From assembly GCA_024138025.1 (NCBI GenBank), contig JAMXBD010000012.1:992001-1056000 (forward strand): a stretch of DNA of 64,000 nucleotides. Direction: 5' to 3'. Both the position numbers and the translations under genes were made by a program. The stretch is from Combretum micranthum. Its lineage: Eukaryota; Streptophyta; Magnoliopsida; Myrtales; Combretaceae. Below, piece after piece: positions 59,737 through 64,000 of the stretch (the stretch's first letter is position 1; each line of letters opens with the position of its first letter). The notes below the pieces were generated by a model. That model had not been told where the DNA came from. It ran no database searches and was given only the letters and a program-made list of their open reading frames with translations.

Positions 59737-60324
59737 GCAAACAACTATTTATCAAGTTTACCTTATAATGTTTAACTTAATTAATTCAGAATCAAATTTA
59801 AGATGAATTATATATTAATTTTTTGTAATTGAGCCAATAGTATTATTCTCTAAATAATCGAGCTCGATCTTTTATGTTTTCATTATTTAAAAGCAATATT
59901 ATTATATATTGAAATAAATTATGAAATAAAACATTAGAAATTCAAATTAAAATATATGAATAACTATCCAGCTATTAACTTATTTTCTTAAGCTAGAAGG
60001 GGATAATTTAATAATTTTATATGTTATAATAAATCTTTTATCTTCTAAATTATATTGGGTATGGATAAATATTCGTGCGGTAAGGTGGGCATCGGCGTAC
60101 GTGTACATTTCCATGGTTTGATCACAATTGAATTTAGATCCTGTTTGCCCGAAAAAGATTGGAAACAGCTTTCAGAGCTATATGCCAAAGAATCTCATGA
60201 TCCTGAACATATTATAATTTGAATGCAGTTTAAATAGTTTCCTATTATTTTATTATATCATTATAAAGATTAATTGGTTGTTTTAATCTTTATCTTATCT
60301 GTATTTATTATTTGAATCGGTTAG

Positions 60325-61670
60325 GCTCTAAATGATAACCTGCATGAAATAGTGGCTGGTGTGAAATTCGATCCGACAGACCAAGAAATGTTGGAGCATT
60401 TGGAAGTAAAGGTAGTTGAAGATGTACGGAAAATTCATCCTTTGCTTGATTTATCCATTCCAACCCTTAATGGACAAAATGGGATTTGCTCCACTCATCC
60501 AGAAAATTTACCAGGTAAATTATTAACGATAATCAAATGAATTTTCACTAAGCATGAATGGATTAGTTATAATTGAGGTTAAAATATAGGAATAGTAAAA
60601 TGTTTATTTTTCTTTTATTGCGATTAATAAATAATAATTAAATCCATTTTTTGTCGCACATGAAACTATTCTGTTAATAAAAAACAGAAGCTAAGAAAAG
60701 GAATAAGATTACATATTTTAGTAGTTTTTAATTGCATACATAATAAAATAAAAATAAGCCCCTCATACAAATTTTTAAGATATAATTTAAGACATTACCA
60801 AAATCAAAGTTTTAGAATTACTAAAAAAATTTAGTAGTAATATTAAAATGTCGCAATTACTATGTCTTTGGAGTACAATTAATAACCGAAAAATTGCGTG
60901 TTCTTTGTTGACGAGGACAAAATGTGTGCTTGTGGATGCCACTTGCCACAGTGCCACTTGCCGCTTTTGGGCATATTTCATCGTATCATTGTACCATGTC
61001 TGCTCATTTTGGGCATGAGAGAGAAAGAGGTGCCCAAGTATCATATCACAACACAAATACCGGATCCAATATGCCAGTCCGGTTTGCCTGGGGGGTCAAA
61101 AAGTTAAATACGGCATTCCTATTATTTATAACTATGACTAACTTATGCTGGGCTGAGTTGGGATTTGGAAGCTCGACCTCATCATATTTAATAAATTAAT
61201 AATCTTAAATCGAGTTGGATTTTTAAAAAGCCTCAAATATATAGGATCGAACTCCAGCCTATTAAAGATTTGCGAGTCCGAACGTAATTAATTTACATAA
61301 ATAATTTTAAATAGTTACATTTATAAAAATATATTAATTTAATTTTATATTAATATTTTTAAACGAGCTACTTCATGTGTTTATTCATGAGTTTACTTGC
61401 AAGCCTTAAAAAAAAAAAAAAAAAAACTCACATTCGGCTCCTTTATGTAAACGAACCTAAGTTGTAGCTTGAGTTTGGCTCATTTAATTAAACAAGTCAA
61501 GCTGAGCCGATTTTAAAAACAAGCATTAAAACCAAAATTATTTTTTTTTATTATTAATTGAATTGATTTTCTTACTTTACCATCACAAGAAAATTTCATA
61601 TTTTAATTTTGAAAATTTTGTTCCTTCACTAAAATTAATTTTTTTTCTTTTGAATGTGAATAACATATGT

Positions 61671-61701
<31 letters not shown>

Positions 61702-62480
61702 GCATGAAAAATTAAAATTTATTTAATAAATCTACATACCATCTGAGTTTATTTTGAGCTTCTTTTTGGATGCTTTAGCCTACTGGGTTCTCTCACTTGT
61801 AAGGATTTGATGCATTAATTAGTTGAGTTTTGCTCATCATATTGACATTTTTTTCCCCAATTATAATAGGAGAGGAGGATTCGAACCTGGACCTCTCATA
61901 TTGATAATGATCGAGCATTAGTTTTTGTGACTTTCATATTGTTTTCTAGTAGGATGGATGAAAATCCTTTACTTATTTATTTATATTTTTTCTAATAGAA
62001 AACATAAAATTAAAAGTAAAAATTTCAAGAACATAAAACAAGGAAGTCTTTTATTTCTTTTAACTATATACCTGCTTTGATCATATTAATATTATCACTC
62101 ATTCCCTTTCATAATGGTAAGAGTACAAAAAAAATGGCCAAATGAGCCAACTTCTTCCATAGACGGTCCAAGGCATACACTACCTGCACCATAAAGAGAA
62201 GGAAGGTACATACTGAAGACGATGATGGGGGCGACATCCATTGGCACAAAATGGGCAAAACTTGACCCATCATCGTATCTAGTTCAATCATAGGCTTCAA
62301 GAAGATTTTAGTCCTCTACAGTAATTATGGTAGGCAAAGAAAACTTGAGAAGACAAATTGGATAATGCACCAATACCATCTTAGCAATAATAAAGAAGAA
62401 GGGGATGGAGAACTTATCCTCTTGGAAGTGCTTTACTAAACACAACATAAACAATGTGGTATAGTAGCAACAATATTATT
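60325..62480 (+). pseudogene. Partial tandem duplicate of the NAC gene (exons 2-3), inactivated
   Basis: The exon 2-like part is 60325-60514, exactly 190 nt, with AG before and GTAAAT after. It reads [26 protein letters not shown] and [13 protein letters not shown], but the LPGLP start is lost. The exon 3-like part is 62122-62480. Its acceptor is ATGGTAA instead of ATGGTAG, an extra base in an A run near 62130 shifts the frame, and TACCAA has become TACTAA near 62437. No exon 1 with CPSCGH is seen upstream. The intervening 1.6 kb keeps pieces of the parent's intron 2, so it arose by DNA duplication rather than retroposition. It ends in repeat sequence at about 62500. Confidence 0.93.
61820..61930 (-). 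repeat. tRNA-like B-box motif in the pseudogene intron
   Basis: The minus strand reads GAGAGGTCCAGGTTCGAATCC at about 61895-61870; GGTTCGAATCC is a perfect pol III B box. The A box is not evident, so it could be a SINE fragment or chance. The family is not identified. Confidence 0.3.
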
Positions 62481-62519
62481 ACAACTAAAATTTTTTGATG
62501 AAATGGAGCTTAATATGCC

Positions 62520-62815
62520 ATATTCCGATTTAACAAATGATTTTCTTTATTCTTGAAAGACTGAAAATTATTGCATCAAGTAGTTATAAAATGTCATTTT
62601 ATTATAGCTTGAAGGGATTTGATCTAATTAACCCCGACTTTCCAACAAATTATCTATTTGAAATAAAGGGATAATGTCACAAATGGTATTTGACTTTGGC
62701 ATAATATATAATTAGGTATCTAAACTTTAAAATTTATCAATTTAGTATTTGAACTTTAAAATTGATCAATTTAATACCTAAAAATTGTAGCAAGGTTGAA
62801 TATGTAAAATGATGA
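62520..62815. repeat. Rearranged fragment of the A/B/C repeat plus a second repeat
   Basis: 62530-62620 matches the CCTTTATTTTTGAAAGAGAGAAAGTTATTGCAT region of copy C (16690-16760). 62625-62668 matches TAATTAACCCCGGCTTTCCAGCAAATTATC (16462). The order is reversed relative to copy C. From 62670 a GGGATAATGTCACAAATGG-type repeat follows and is cut by the LTR at 62816. Confidence 0.6.
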
Positions 62816-63238
62816 TGTAGGATTTACTCGAATACAAGTAGTCGAATACAACAATCACATAAGGAATGAAATGAAACTAATGGACGAAATTGCTCGGATA
62901 CAAGCAACATGGGGCAAATATTTTTGTATTTGATTTTATGGTATTTTGTACTACACCCAGTACATGTGTATATATATATATATATATATATTAGTGCAAT
63001 ACATGATTTTTGTATATTAACAAACCACCCTTGGAGAATATTCTAGTAGATGAGGGCATGTGCTACCATTGTTAGCTCATCAAAATTTAGTCACATGATA
63101 TCTTCACGGAATCCTATGTAATTTATTTCTAATGGTAAAATATTAAGCAAATTTATTGTTGGATAATTGGGCTTGTTGTCCATCTTTGTCTTCACAGTCC
63201 ATCATAAATAAGGCTACTCGATCCATTATCTTAGCCCA
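62816..63238 (-). repeat. 3' LTR of the gypsy element, 423 bp
   Basis: Minus strand starts TGGGCTAAGATAATGG and ends AGTAAATCCTACA. The upstream purine tract AAAGTGGGAGATAGGG fits a polypurine primer. It holds a (TA)n tract at about 62967-62991. The 5' LTR is outside, so the boundaries rest on TG/CA and the purine tract. Confidence 0.7.
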
Positions 63239-63300
63239 ATCCCTATCTCCCACTTTAACAAAAATCCAACTCTTGTTTTTTCATTAGTCAAACACTCAGT

Positions 63301-63640
63301 TCATGTCTTAGGTTCTATTGCCTTCTTCATTGTGTCTTCTACCATAGTAAACCTCAGTTCATTCCCTCCCTCATTTGAAACCCTTGTCCACAAGGGAAGA
63401 TTAGGAAATTGGAGGCACATGTCGCTAAAGTATCCCCATGAAGCATCGGCTGGTAATCGACCTTTCCAAGAGATAAACACCATAATTTTAGCTACGTTAT
63501 CTCATTTCACCATTTTTCGTTATAACATGGATTGTGCCTTTAATTCTTTACTTTGTGTTGGTGTAAGTAGAAGTGAAGAGACTTCGGGTCGTGATCCATG
63601 GTATTTTGTTAGTTGTGAGACATGGAATGTGGAATAAATT
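63301..63640 (-). pseudogene. gypsy integrase tail with chromodomain-like segment
   Basis: FHIPCLT (family FHVSQL) near 63630 is followed by a spacer and then the frame 63483-63301 with VFISWKGRLPADASWGYFSDM and FPNLPLWTRVSNEGGNEL. The ISWKGxxxxxASW pattern corresponds to the chromodomain core (VxWxGxxxxxATWE) found at the end of chromovirus integrases, which can direct insertion to chromatin marks. The conserved E after W is G here. The frame ends at TAA before the LTR. Confidence 0.75.
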
Positions 63641-64000
63641 ATTACGTCTGATGGAAGCTCAAGACGATAAGCTACTGAACCAATTTTCTCTATAACGTTT
63701 TAGGCACCATAATATTTTACTACTAGTTCTAATCTCTGGAAGATCTAAGGGAACTTTGCTTTTAGGGTTGAAGTTTTAATAGGACTTTATCTCCAATTTT
63801 GAATACTTGATTTGTACGCTTCTTGTTTGCCAGGAGCTTCATTCTTTGTTGCATGAGCTTTAAGTGAAAGCGTAACATTTTGGTGGCTTCTTCTCCATTG
63901 GTTAGTAGTTTGTCCATCCATCCAATCCTTGAGTCAACAGGAATATAAGGTAGATGTATGAGGGGTAGGTAGCCATAGAGAGCTTAAAATGGTGTGAGCT
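63640..64000 (-). pseudogene. gypsy integrase C-terminal region
   Basis: The minus strand reads ALYGYLPLIHLPYIPVDSR, then EEATKMLRFHLKLMQQRMKL, LANKKRTNQVFKIGDKVLL and KLQP-stop-KQSSL. This is the standard GPY/F-region approach of plant gypsy integrase (LYGRxPP, QRMK, GDxVLLKLQPYRQSSL). Two stops replace conserved Lys (63984-63986) and Tyr (63762-63764). The catalytic core lies beyond the window edge. Confidence 0.87.

Larger units (their letters stand above)
62816..64000 (-). mobile_element. Ty3/gypsy chromovirus-like element, 3' end (continues past the right edge)
   Basis: On the minus strand, integrase C-terminus (64000-63640) is followed by a chromodomain-like tail (63640-63304), a purine-rich tract (about 63262-63241) and an LTR (63238-62816). 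In-frame stops occur at 63984-63986 and 63762-63764, so this copy is dead at least here. Confidence 0.85.

Noticed and set aside
63332..63637. 101-codon plus-strand frame near the right edge
   Set aside because: It is the antisense shadow of the gypsy integrase tail on the minus strand.

Overview
This is an AT-rich, gene-poor piece of a flowering-plant nuclear genome, probably a dicot; I cannot name the species. The evidence is plant-type Ty1/copia, Ty3/gypsy, LINE, Cassandra and MITE sequences plus one plant-specific NAC transcription factor gene with GT-AG introns. Nearly all of the window is repeat-derived, and much of it is nested.

Layout. 1-4.8 kb: a decayed Ty1/copia element on the minus strand, running off the left edge. 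4.8-17.4 kb: a locally repeated unit of about 4.3 kb present as copies A (4.8-7.6 kb), B (11.1-15.4 kb) and C (15.4-17.4 kb). Copy A carries a Cassandra TRIM (LTRs containing 5S rRNA-like sequence). The A/B junction is split by a 3.49-kb solo LTR, and copy B has gained a Helitron-like, minisatellite-rich insertion. 17.4-29 kb: tandemly duplicated AT-rich sequence, a hAT-type MITE, a 2.26-kb solo LTR with a perfect target-site duplication, and an inverted truncated copy of the 3.49-kb LTR. 29.4-33.4 kb: minus-strand remnant of a Tat/Ogre-like Ty3/gypsy element (extra acidic ORF, gag, protease; no RT or integrase). 34-36 kb: a local triplication. 36-47 kb: LTR fragments, MITEs (hAT and Tourist types) and a second Cassandra.

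48.4-57 kb holds the one convincing host gene: a three-exon NAC gene of the SND2/NAC073-NAC075 group, predicted at 338 aa. Its 7.1-kb second intron contains a hAT MITE, a Tourist-like MITE, an antisense LINE fragment and a G-quadruplex-type tract. At 60.3-62.5 kb is a partial tandem duplicate of exons 2-3 (and intron pieces) that is now a pseudogene. From 62.8 kb to the right edge is the 3' LTR and integrase/chromodomain end of a minus-strand Ty3/gypsy chromovirus-like element, also carrying stop codons.

The genes do not form a pathway. The biology visible here is repeat turnover around one cell-wall-type NAC regulator: insertion, LTR-LTR deletion to solo LTRs, tandem duplication and pseudogenisation. 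Several insertions are bounded exactly by target duplications, and one has its empty site inside the window.
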